Shown here: positions 1-7,870 of the stretch, piece after piece
Position numbering within the stretch: position 1 is the stretch's first letter
How the letters are laid out: every line of letters starts with the position of its first letter
NCBI GenBank assembly: GCA_964486935.1
Contig: CAZAPG010000025.1
Span: 1-64,000, forward strand
DNA length: 64,000 nt
Origin: CAZAPG01 sp964486935
Lineage (GTDB): Bacteria > Chloroflexota > Anaerolineae > 4572-78 > J111
Direction of reading: 5' to 3'
The notes under the pieces: model-generated
What the model was told of the DNA's origin: nothing
What the model saw: only the letters and a program-made list of their open reading frames with translations
Databases searched by the model: none
Made by a program: the position numbers and the translations under genes

Positions 1-196
1 ACAAGGGTATTAGTTGTTTGCGTCAGCAGCCCATCTGGTTGACTTTTACGACACGAGCCACATTTACTCAACCGCGCCTATTGCTTCAATGATTATATCC
101 GCAGGAAAGTGGTCTGGCAACAAATTTTAGCAGTTAAGCACATCTTTTGGTTGTATTGATCTGGTTATTAATTTTTTAAGGAGATAGACTATTCCA
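1..196 (+). other. Leader region upstream of rpoB
   Basis: No open reading frame is supported here. The only clear element is the Shine-Dalgarno sequence AAGGAGAT at about 178-185, 11 bases before the rpoB ATG. I could not find a convincing sigma-70 promoter, so transcription may enter from upstream of the window. Confidence 0.6.
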
Positions 197-3100
197 ATGA
201 TTAATCAAACTGCGCGCAAAAAAAGTTATGCTCGAATCCCTGACATTCTGGAACTGCCCAAATTAATTGAGGTGCAGCTCGAGTCGTTTGAGCAGTTTAA
301 AAAAGAAGGTCTCCGCGAGCTTTTTGATGAAATATCTCCAATTGTCAGTTTTAACAAAAACCTGGAACTATACTTTTTAGATTATCGCTTTGATGAACCC
401 AAATACTCAGAAAAAGAGTGCCGCGAGCGAGACATTACCTTTGCCAGCCCCATGTGGGTGCAGGTGCGTTTGGTTAACAAAGAAACCGGCGAAATTCAGG
501 TGCAGGAAGTTTTTATGGGCGATTTTCCGCTGATGACCAAAAACGGCACCTTTGTTATTAACGGCGCCGAACGGGTGGTTGTGTCGCAGCTTATTCGCTC
601 GCCGGGGGTGTACTTTACCGTTGAAGAAGATCGGGCCACGGGCCGCGAGCTGGCTTTTGCCAAACTCATTCCCAACCGGGGGGCCTGGCTGGAATTTGAA
701 ACCTCCAAACGAGATTTGATTTCGGTGAAGGTGGACCGCAAGCGCAAGCTGCCCGTTACCATTTTGCTGCGCGCTATTCAAATTGTTGGCCTTGATGATG
801 AAACCCTCAAGGCCGCGATGAAGGACCCCAGCATTTGCATTGAAATGGGGTTGGGTACCGATGAACATATGTTGAGCCTGCTTGAAGATGTTGACGACGA
901 CCCCGAGCGCCAATTTATCTCGGCCAGCATCGACAAAGACCCTACCAAAAACGTTAATGAGGCGCTGCTGGAGTTTTACAAAAAGCTGCGCCCCGGCGAC
1001 CCCCCTACCATTGATAACGCCGTTAGCTTTTTGCAATCGTTACTTTTCTCGCCGCGCCGCTATGATTTGAGCAAAGTGGGCCGGTATAAAATGAATCGCC
1101 GTCTGGGGCTGGATATTCCCATTGAACATCGCACACTAACCAAAGAGGACCTGGTTAAAGTTGTCGCCCGCATGATTAATATCAACAACGGCAAAATTCG
1201 GCCCGATGATATTGACCATCTGGGCAATCGCCGCGTAAAAACCGTGGGCGAATTAATTCAAAACCAGTTGCGGGTTGGCTTGCTGCGCATGGAGCGGGTG
1301 GTCCGCGAGCGCATGTCCATCCGAGACCCCGAGCAGCTTTCGCCGATGTCTCTGGTTAACATCAGGCCGGTGGTAGCCGCCACCCGCGAGTTTTTTGGCG
1401 GCAGCCAGCTTAGCCAGTTTATGGACCAAACCAACCCGCTGGCCGAGCTAACCCACAAACGCACCCTCAGCGCCCTGGGGCCTGGCGGCCTGCGGCGGGA
1501 ACGCGCCGGTTTTGACGTGCGCGACGTACACCATAGCCACTACGGCCGTATTTGCCCCATTGAAACCCCTGAAGGCCCCAATATTGGGCTAATTGGCCGT
1601 CTGGCGGCTTTTAGCCGGGTTAATGAATACGGCTTTATTGAAACGCCATATCGGCGGGTTGTCAACAAGGTTGACCCCAAAGATGTGGACCAATTGATTG
1701 GCGCCATGACCCGCGAAGATGTAAAACATCCCAAAACCGGAGAAGTGGTGGTGCCTGCCGATACCCGAATTGACGAAGATACCGCCATTAAAATTTCTGA
1801 ATTGAGGTTGGAAGGCCCCGTCCCAATCAAGGCCAAAGTTACCGAGCAAATCGAATATCTTTCGGCGGATGATGAAGATAACTACATTGTGGCTCAGGCC
1901 AATGCCCGCCTGAATGAGCATTGGGAATTTGCCCGAGACCGCGTCAGCGTGCGCCACAACCAGACTTTTCTGTTTGAAAGCGTCGACAAAGTAGATTATA
2001 TGGACGTGTCGCCCAAGCAAATTGTTGGTATCAGCGCCGCGCTCATTCCATTTTTAGAGCACGACGACGCCAACCGCGCTCTGATGGGGTCTAACATGCA
2101 GCGACAAGCCGTGCCATTGATTAGACCCGAAGCGCCGCTGGTTGGCACCGGTATGGAGCATAAAGCCGCGGTTGACTCCGGGCAGGTGACTGTAGCCGAA
2201 GAAGATGGAGAGGTGGCGAGCGTTACCGGCAGCCGGATTGTGGTGCGAGAAAACGACAGTACTCAACGGGAGTACGTGCTGCGCAAATTCAACCGTTCCA
2301 ACCAGTCAACCTGTATTGACCAGCGCCCCATTGTATTCAAAGGCGACCTGGTTAAAAGGGGAGATGTGCTGGCCGACTCCAGTTCAACCGATACCGGCGA
2401 GTTGGCGCTGGGCCAAAACGTGCTGTGCGCCTTTATTAGCTGGGAAGGCGGCAACTACGAAGACGCCATTTTGATTAGCGAGGAACTGGTCAGGCTGGAC
2501 AAATTCACCTCCATTCACATTGAAAAGCACGAGGTAGAAGCCCGCGATACCAAACTTGGCCCCGAAGAAATTACTCGCGACATTCCCAACGTGGGCGAAG
2601 ATGCGCTGAAAGACCTGGATGAAACCGGCGTTATCCGCGTTGGCGCCGAAGTGGGGCCGTCGGATATTTTGGTGGGCAAAATCACGCCCAAAGGCGAAAC
2701 CGAACTAACCCCCGAAGAAAAGCTGCTGCGCGCTATTTTTGGCGAAAAGGCCCGCGAGGTAAAAGACTCGAGCCTGCGCCTGCCGCCGGGTGAAAAAGGT
2801 ATCGTGGTAGATGTGAAGGAATTTTCTCGCGAGGAACACCGCGATTTGCCCACCGGCGTTGACCGCATGGTGCGGGTAATGGTGGCGCAGCGCCGCAAAA
2901 TTACCGAAGGCGACAAAATGGCCGGTCGACACGGCAATAAAGGGGTTATCTCTAAAGTAGTGCCTATTGAAGATATGCCCTATCTTGAGGATGGTACGCC
3001 CATTCAAATTATCCTCAACCCCTTAGGCGTGCCGGCCCGAATGAATATTGGCCAGATTCTAGAAACGCACCTGGGCTGGGCCGCCCACCGGCTGGGCTTT

Positions 3101-4141
3101 CGGGCCATCAGCTCTGTGTTTGATGGCGCAGAAGAAGATGAAATTGCCGCCGAACTGGCTCGCGCCTGGTTGTTAGACCACGTTTGGCAAGAAGTTACTG
3201 ATAAGGCCTGGGCCAAAGCTGTTGAAGAAGAGTATGAGGAAGAAGCGCTTGAAGATGAACGCGAAGCCCGGGCAATGTACCTGATTGAATGGCTGGATGG
3301 ACAAGGCTACGATGAGGAGCGGCTGGCTACCGACGAGACCTATGCCCGCCGGGCGGCTCTGCACGAGTGGCTCAGAGAAAAAGATTACGACCCTGACTTC
3401 TTGCTCTCATTTGAAGGGCAGCGCCGGCCCCGTGAGGTTGGGCTAAAAGCTCGCGAAGCCGTGCGCCTGGTTTGCCTGCGGGAGTGGTTAAAAGCTATGC
3501 TACAACGGGTTGAGCAGGTGGCCGATGGGCGCGGCTCCTTGACCCTGGCAGAAATTGATAATGTAGACAAATTGTCGGATGAAGAAGTTGACAAATACGC
3601 TCTCAAGGTGTCTCAAGAACTGCGCCTGCCTATGCCAACTACCGGCAAGTCGGTGCTTTACGATGGCAAAACCGGCGAACCGTTTGACCAGCCCGTGACC
3701 GTAGGCATCATTAACATGCTCAAACTGGCCCACCTGGTAGAAGATAAAGTTCACGCTCGCTCTACCGGGCCGTACAGCCTGGTTACGCAACAGCCGTTGG
3801 GTGGTAAAGCCCAGTTTGGCGGCCAGCGCTTTGGCGAGATGGAAGTTTGGGCGCTTGAAGCCTACGGGGCCGCCCACACCTTGCAGGAAATGCTCACCGT
3901 AAAAAGCGACGATGTAGTTGGCCGGGTAAAAACCTACGAAGCCATTGTTAAAGGCGAGCCGATTCAAGACCCCGGCTTGCCGGAAAGCTTCCGGGTGCTG
4001 GTCAAAGAACTGCAATCGCTGGGGTTGTCGGTTGAAGTAATTTCTGACTCCGAAGAAAAAATGACCTTTGGCAAAGAAGAGCAGCGTGAACGGCTGCCCA
4101 AACTTGGCCTTGGCCTCGGTATTCCCGGTGGCGCCCGATAG
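197..4141 (+). CDS. rpoB: DNA-directed RNA polymerase subunit beta
   Basis: This is the beta subunit of RNA polymerase, which forms half of the active-site cleft and the rifampicin pocket. At 1314 aa it is full length. The rifampicin cluster is readable (SQLSQFMDQTNPLAEL, then HKRTLSALGPGG), as are the downstream motifs GRICPIETPEGPNIGLI and QQPLGGKAQFGGQRFGEMEV near the C-terminus. The start is fixed by the AAGGAGAT Shine-Dalgarno sequence. Compared with the short Thermus form as I remember it, residues of about 985-1145 hold an extra acidic, helix-rich stretch, probably a lineage-specific insert. Residue 423 is Thr where E. coli has Arg529. rpoC, the usual downstream partner, is not present; rpsL follows after 269 bp. 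Confidence 0.98.
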   Translation: MINQTARKKSYARIPDILELPKLIEVQLESFEQFKKEGLRELFDEISPIVSFNKNLELYFLDYRFDEPKYSEKECRERDITFASPMWVQVRLVNKETGEIQVQEVFMGDFPLMTKNGTFVINGAERVVVSQLIRSPGVYFTVEEDRATGRELAFAKLIPNRGAWLEFETSKRDLISVKVDRKRKLPVTILLRAIQIVGLDDETLKAAMKDPSICIEMGLGTDEHMLSLLEDVDDDPERQFISASIDKDPTKNVNEALLEFYKKLRPGDPPTIDNAVSFLQSLLFSPRRYDLSKVGRYKMNRRLGLDIPIEHRTLTKEDLVKVVARMININNGKIRPDDIDHLGNRRVKTVGELIQNQLRVGLLRMERVVRERMSIRDPEQLSPMSLVNIRPVVAATREFFGGSQLSQFMDQTNPLAELTHKRTLSALGPGGLRRERAGFDVRDVHHSHYGRICPIETPEGPNIGLIGRLAAFSRVNEYGFIETPYRRVVNKVDPKDVDQLIGAMTREDVKHPKTGEVVVPADTRIDEDTAIKISELRLEGPVPIKAKVTEQIEYLSADDEDNYIVAQANARLNEHWEFARDRVSVRHNQTFLFESVDKVDYMDVSPKQIVGISAALIPFLEHDDANRALMGSNMQRQAVPLIRPEAPLVGTGMEHKAAVDSGQVTVAEEDGEVASVTGSRIVVRENDSTQREYVLRKFNRSNQSTCIDQRPIVFKGDLVKRGDVLADSSSTDTGELALGQNVLCAFISWEGGNYEDAILISEELVRLDKFTSIHIEKHEVEARDTKLGPEEITRDIPNVGEDALKDLDETGVIRVGAEVGPSDILVGKITPKGETELTPEEKLLRAIFGEKAREVKDSSLRLPPGEKGIVVDVKEFSREEHRDLPTGVDRMVRVMVAQRRKITEGDKMAGRHGNKGVISKVVPIEDMPYLEDGTPIQIILNPLGVPARMNIGQILETHLGWAAHRLGFRAISSVFDGAEEDEIAAELARAWLLDHVWQEVTDKAWAKAVEEEYEEEALEDEREARAMYLIEWLDGQGYDEERLATDETYARRAALHEWLREKDYDPDFLLSFEGQRRPREVGLKAREAVRLVCLREWLKAMLQRVEQVADGRGSLTLAEIDNVDKLSDEEVDKYALKVSQELRLPMPTTGKSVLYDGKTGEPFDQPVTVGIINMLKLAHLVEDKVHARSTGPYSLVTQQPLGGKAQFGGQRFGEMEVWALEAYGAAHTLQEMLTVKSDDVVGRVKTYEAIVKGEPIQDPGLPESFRVLVKELQSLGLSVEVISDSEEKMTFGKEEQRERLPKLGLGLGIPGGAR

Positions 4142-4185
4142 ATAGGTGGGGGAAGCATTTTGTCGCCCAAAAATATTAAAGGGAT

Positions 4186-4214
4186 TTGACAAAGAAATTC
4201 GCCCATGTTATAGT
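4186..4214 (+). promoter_or_regulatory. Sigma-70-type promoter of the rpsL (str) operon
   Basis: TTGACA (4186-4191) and TATAGT (4209-4214) are separated by exactly 17 bp, with a TG dinucleotide one base before the -10 box (extended -10). It lies in the rpoB-rpsL gap and would start transcription near 4221, giving a leader of about 190 nt before rpsL. Confidence 0.8.
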
Positions 4215-4305
4215 ACCGGTTCGTGCGTGGGTTTAACACCTTATTCACGAGATAAGCGCTTAGACAAGTAGCATCTCGGCCCACCGAATACAGCTTGATA
4301 AATTG

Positions 4306-4342
4306 CGAGGCCACCAAATTGTTTTGCTTTTTGGTGGCCTCG
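4306..4342 (+). promoter_or_regulatory. Stable hairpin in the rpsL leader
   Basis: An 11-bp perfect inverted repeat (CGAGGCCACCA and its complement) extends by two A-T pairs to a 13-bp stem with a loop of about 11 nt. It lies between the promoter at 4186 and the rpsL start. No T-run follows, so it is not a classical terminator. It may be a regulatory or RNA-stabilising leader structure; its function is unknown. Confidence 0.6.
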
Positions 4343-4410
4343 TGTACTGCCTGAAGCTCTTGCTCAGTTATTGTAAATAGAAGATTATTAGTTAGAAAAG
4401 GGGTACATCC

Positions 4411-4827
4411 TTGCCAACAATTAATCAATTAGTACGTAAAGGGCGAAAAGCAAAAAAATCAAAAACCAAGGCCCCGGCGCTACGTTATACCTATAATGCG
4501 CTAAAAGGGCGAATGCTGCCCAGCGATGGCTCTCCGCAAAAGCGGGGTGTTTGCACCCAGGTTCGTACCATGACGCCCAAAAAGCCCAATTCCGCGCTGC
4601 GTAAAATTGCCCGCGTGAGATTAAGCAATAACATCGAGGTAACTGCCTACATTCCCGGCGAAGGCCACAGTTTGCAGGAGCACTCTGTAGTGCTGGTTCG
4701 AGGAGGTCGGGTTAAAGACCTGCCAGGCGTACGCTACCACATTGTGCGGGGCGCTTTAGACTCCACCGGCGTGGACGCCAAACGGCGAGGCCGCTCTAAA
4801 TATGGAACCAAGCGGCCAAGAGGCTAA
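4411..4827 (+). CDS. rpsL: 30S ribosomal protein S12
   Basis: S12 sits at the decoding centre of the 30S subunit and controls accuracy. The 138-aa product starts MPTINQLVRKGRK and contains TPKKPNSALRK and RVKDLPGVRYH, with the lysines linked to streptomycin sensitivity unchanged. It carries the roughly 13-residue insertion after PALRYTYN that is also found in Firmicutes S12, which makes it longer than the 124-aa E. coli form. Translation begins at a TTG preceded by AAAAGGGG. It is the first gene behind the 4186 promoter and is followed by rpsG 53 bp later. Confidence 0.97.
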   Translation: MPTINQLVRKGRKAKKSKTKAPALRYTYNALKGRMLPSDGSPQKRGVCTQVRTMTPKKPNSALRKIARVRLSNNIEVTAYIPGEGHSLQEHSVVLVRGGRVKDLPGVRYHIVRGALDSTGVDAKRRGRSKYGTKRPRG

Positions 4828-4880
4828 TTAGTTAGATTAAGCGTCTGACCAAAAAACTAAGAGTAATGGATTAAAAACGT

Positions 4881-5351
4881 ATGGCTAGAAGAAACCGCGC
4901 TCCAAAACGATATATCGAACCCGATCCTAAATATAACAACCAGTTAGTAGCCGCCTTCATTAACAAGTTGATGAAGAGCGGTAAAAAAACGGTAGCAGCC
5001 AGAATTTTTTACGATGCGTTGAGCATTGTTGAACAGCGCGCCAAAAAACCGGGGATAGATGTTTTTGAGCAAGCTATAAAAAACTCTACCCCTTTGATTG
5101 AAGTGCGACCGCGCCGGGTGGGTGGCGCCACTTACCAGATTCCGCTTGAGGTACGCCCGGAACGCCGCCGGAGTCTGGCCATTCGCTGGTTGGTGCAAAG
5201 TAGCCGGGCGCGTTCCGGCAAATCAATGGCCGAAAAGCTGGCCGCAGAATTTATGGATGCCGCTAACAATCAAGGGGCTACCGTTAAAAAACGGGAAGAT
5301 ACCCACCGCATGGCCGAAGCAAACCGCGCCTTTGCTCACTATCGCTGGTAA
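4881..5351 (+). CDS. rpsG: 30S ribosomal protein S7
   Basis: S7 nucleates assembly of the 3' major (head) domain of 16S rRNA and contacts the E-site tRNA. The 156-aa product has the usual length and shows the family motifs FINKLMKSGKK, RPRRVGGATYQIP and KREDTHRMAEANRAFAHYRW at the C-terminus. The ATG is used; no strong Shine-Dalgarno sequence is visible upstream (TAAGAGTAATGGA region). It lies in the classical str order rpsL-rpsG-fusA-tuf. In E. coli S7 represses its own operon, but no matching leader structure is recognisable here. Confidence 0.97.
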   Translation: MARRNRAPKRYIEPDPKYNNQLVAAFINKLMKSGKKTVAARIFYDALSIVEQRAKKPGIDVFEQAIKNSTPLIEVRPRRVGGATYQIPLEVRPERRRSLAIRWLVQSSRARSGKSMAEKLAAEFMDAANNQGATVKKREDTHRMAEANRAFAHYRW

Positions 5352-5449
5352 ATAACCATTATCCGCTTGAGCAGCACAATTTAGCCTGGTAAGTAGTAAG
5401 TTTTTGGCTGTTTCTGCCTCTACCGGTTGATGCAGTAAACAAAGAAAAG

Positions 5450-5495
5450 TCCAAAACTCTTACACGCCTTTATTTGACAAGAGTTTTGGATTTTT
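5450..5495 (+). terminator. Terminator-like hairpin between rpsG and fusA
   Basis: A 12-bp stem (TCCAAAACTCTT and AAGAGTTTTGGA) with a loop of about 17 nt is followed by TTTTTAT. It could attenuate read-through from rpsL-rpsG. A TTGACA overlaps the loop (5474-5479), but no good -10 box lies at the right distance, so a fusA promoter here is only possible. Confidence 0.5.
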
Positions 5496-5557
5496 ATGTG
5501 CTTAAAAACAACAAAGTTAGAAATTATAGATGTTTTAATTAGTGTGAGTAATAAGTT

Positions 5558-7627
5558 ATGGCCCGCAAATACTCTTTAGAAAAAACCCGGAATATTGGCA
5601 TTATTGCCCATATCGACGCCGGGAAAACAACAGTTACAGAACGTATCCTGTTCTATACCCAAAAAATTCACCGCATTGGCGAAGTACACGATGGCGCAGC
5701 AACGATGGACTGGATGGAACAGGAGCAGGAACGGGGTATCACCATTACCGCCGCCGCCACAACCTGTATCTGGAACAATCATCAAATTAATATTATCGAC
5801 ACGCCCGGCCACATCGACTTCACCGCCGAAGTTCAACGCTCGCTGCGGGTACTGGATGGCGGCGTGGTAGTATTTGATGCCGTTGCCGGCGTTGAACCGC
5901 AATCTGAAACAGTTTGGCGGCAGGCCGACCGTTTTGGCGTGCCCCGAATTTGTTTTGTGAACAAAATGGACCGCACCGGCGCCGACTTCAATCGCACCGT
6001 GAGCATGATTGTTGACCGGTTGGGGGCCAACCCTGTGCCCATTCAAATGCCCATTGGCGCCGAAAGCGACTTCAGGGGCGTCATTGACCTGATTAAAATG
6101 GAAGCGGTTTACTACCTGGACGACCTGGGAACCAAATCCGAAGCCAAACCGGTTCCCGCAGATTTGCTAAACGAAGCCCAGGCAATGCACGAGCAACTGG
6201 TAGAAAAAGTGGCCGAGTCTGACGACACCCTCACTGAAAAATATCTTGAAGGTGAGGAAATTACCCCGGATGAACTGATGCGGGCGTTACGGGTCGCCAC
6301 TCTTTCCGGCGATATTGTGCCGGTTCTGTGCGGGTCGGCCTTAAAGAATAAGGGCGTACAGCGGTTACTGGATGCCGTGGTTAATTATTTGCCCTCGCCC
6401 AAAGATGTGCCCCCTAAAATTGGCGCCAACCCTCATACCAAAAAAGAAGTGACTGTTTTTGCTGATGAGTCAGACCCCTTTGTGGCCCTGGTATTTAAAA
6501 TTGTCACAGACCCCTTTGTAGGCCGGCTGGCTTATATGCGGGTTTACTCCGGTTCAATTCCGGCCGGTTCAAATGTGTATAACACCAGCCGCGATAAAAA
6601 AGAGCGGGTAGGGCGCTTGCTGCAAATGCACGCCAATAGCCGCGAGGAAATTAAAGAAGTTTATGCCGGCGATATTGCTGCCGTGGTGGGGCTTAAAAAC
6701 ACCTTTACCGGCGAAACCCTTTGCGACCCCGGCCATCTGGTAATTATGGAGTCCATCAAATTCCCCGAACCGGTAATTAACCTGGCCATTGAACCCAAAA
6801 CCAAGGCCGACGAAGACAAACTCTCTACCGCCCTGCAAAAATTGGCCGAAGAAGACCCCACTTTTCAGGTTAGAACCGATGAAAATACCGGTCAAACCCA
6901 AATTGCCGGAATGGGCGAGCTTCACCTTGAGGTGCTGGTTGACCGCATGAAGCGAGAGTTCAAAGTAGAGGCCAATGTTGGACGCCCGCAGGTGGCCTTT
7001 CGGGAAACCATCACCCGCCCGGCTAAAGCCCAGGGGCGCTTTGTGCGACAATCCGGCGGCCGCGGCCAGTTTGGCGATGTGCATTTAGAAGTTGAGCCTT
7101 TGGAAAAAGGCAAAGGCTTTGAATTTGAAAATAAAATTGTCGGCGGCGCTATTCCCAGAGAGTACATTCCGGCGGTTGAAGCCGGGGTAAAAGAAGCTCT
7201 CTCTACCGGCGTTGTGGCCGGCTACCCGGTGGTTGATGTAAAAGTAACCCTGGTTGACGGCTCGTACCACGAGGTTGACTCATCTGAAATGGCCTTTAAA
7301 ATTGCCGGCTCTATCGGCTTTAAAGAGGCCATGCAAAAAGGCGCCCCCGTTTTGCTGGAGCCGGTAATGAAGGTAGAAGTAACCACGCCCGAAGAATTTA
7401 CCGGCGATGTGATGGGCGACCTCTCCTCCCGGCGTGGCAGCATCGAGGGGATGGAACCCAGAAGCGGCGGCGTGACGGCTATCAAGTCGATGGTTCCGCT
7501 TTCGGAAATGTTTGGCTACGCTACCGATTTGCGCTCCTCTACCCAGGGCCGGGCCACCTTTACCATGGAATTTGACCATTACGAACCGGTATCTGACAGC
7601 CTGCGCGAAAAGCTGCTGCCCAAATAA
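5558..7627 (+). CDS. fusA: Elongation factor G
   Basis: EF-G is the GTPase that drives tRNA-mRNA translocation on the ribosome. The 689-aa protein has all GTPase motifs: AHIDAGKTT (G1), RGITITAAAT (switch I), DTPGHIDF (G3) and NKMDRTGADF (G4). Domains II-V are present, with GGRGQFGDVHLEVEP in domain IV and SRRGSIEGM near the C-terminus. Length and start (MARKYSLEKTRNIGIIAHID) are typical. It sits 206 bp after rpsG behind a terminator-like hairpin. A repeat element starts only two bases after its stop codon. Confidence 0.98.
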   Translation: MARKYSLEKTRNIGIIAHIDAGKTTVTERILFYTQKIHRIGEVHDGAATMDWMEQEQERGITITAAATTCIWNNHQINIIDTPGHIDFTAEVQRSLRVLDGGVVVFDAVAGVEPQSETVWRQADRFGVPRICFVNKMDRTGADFNRTVSMIVDRLGANPVPIQMPIGAESDFRGVIDLIKMEAVYYLDDLGTKSEAKPVPADLLNEAQAMHEQLVEKVAESDDTLTEKYLEGEEITPDELMRALRVATLSGDIVPVLCGSALKNKGVQRLLDAVVNYLPSPKDVPPKIGANPHTKKEVTVFADESDPFVALVFKIVTDPFVGRLAYMRVYSGSIPAGSNVYNTSRDKKERVGRLLQMHANSREEIKEVYAGDIAAVVGLKNTFTGETLCDPGHLVIMESIKFPEPVINLAIEPKTKADEDKLSTALQKLAEEDPTFQVRTDENTGQTQIAGMGELHLEVLVDRMKREFKVEANVGRPQVAFRETITRPAKAQGRFVRQSGGRGQFGDVHLEVEPLEKGKGFEFENKIVGGAIPREYIPAVEAGVKEALSTGVVAGYPVVDVKVTLVDGSYHEVDSSEMAFKIAGSIGFKEAMQKGAPVLLEPVMKVEVTTPEEFTGDVMGDLSSRRGSIEGMEPRSGGVTAIKSMVPLSEMFGYATDLRSSTQGRATFTMEFDHYEPVSDSLREKLLPK

Positions 7628-7629
7628 AA

Positions 7630-7727
7630 TGGGTCTACCCCAAATTTTGGGAATAGAGCGGAACGCGCGGGGGGGCATCCCCCCTGCCGAAAGTGTCCCT
7701 AAATTCCTAAAATTTGGGACGCACCCA
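7630..7727. mobile_element. MITE-like element, copy A
   Basis: This 98-bp non-coding element has imperfect terminal inverted repeats of about 20 bp (left end TGGGTCTACCCCAAATTTT, right end AAAATTTGGGACGCACCCA) and a G-run/C-run hairpin in the middle. The 9-bp sequence AAATAAAAT is present at 7622-7630 and again at 7727-7735, as expected for a target-site duplication. The left copy includes the fusA stop codon. A close relative lies at 44304-44405, and a minimal one at 16152-16181. No transposase is nearby. Confidence 0.75.
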
Positions 7728-7742
7728 AATAAAATAAGTAAT

Positions 7743-7770
7743 TTGCGAAATTTATCACATTCAATATAAT
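7743..7770 (+). promoter_or_regulatory. Promoter upstream of tuf
   Basis: TTGCGA (7743-7748) and a perfect TATAAT (7765-7770) are spaced by 16 bp. A start near 7777 would give a leader of about 95 nt for tuf, separating it from fusA. Confidence 0.65.
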
Positions 7771-7809
7771 TACAAAGTTTGTCTTAATTGTTGAAGATTT
7801 AGAACCATG

Positions 7810-7833
7810 TAGAGGGAATGACAACCCCCTCTA
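7810..7833 (+). promoter_or_regulatory. Hairpin in the tuf leader
   Basis: TAGAGGG (7810-7816) is complementary to CCCTCTA (7827-7833), with a loop of 10 nt, about 40 bases before the tuf ATG. It is not followed by a T-run. Role unknown. Confidence 0.45.
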
Positions 7834-7870
7834 AGTAGAAATATATTTTCGACGACACAAGGAGATTATC

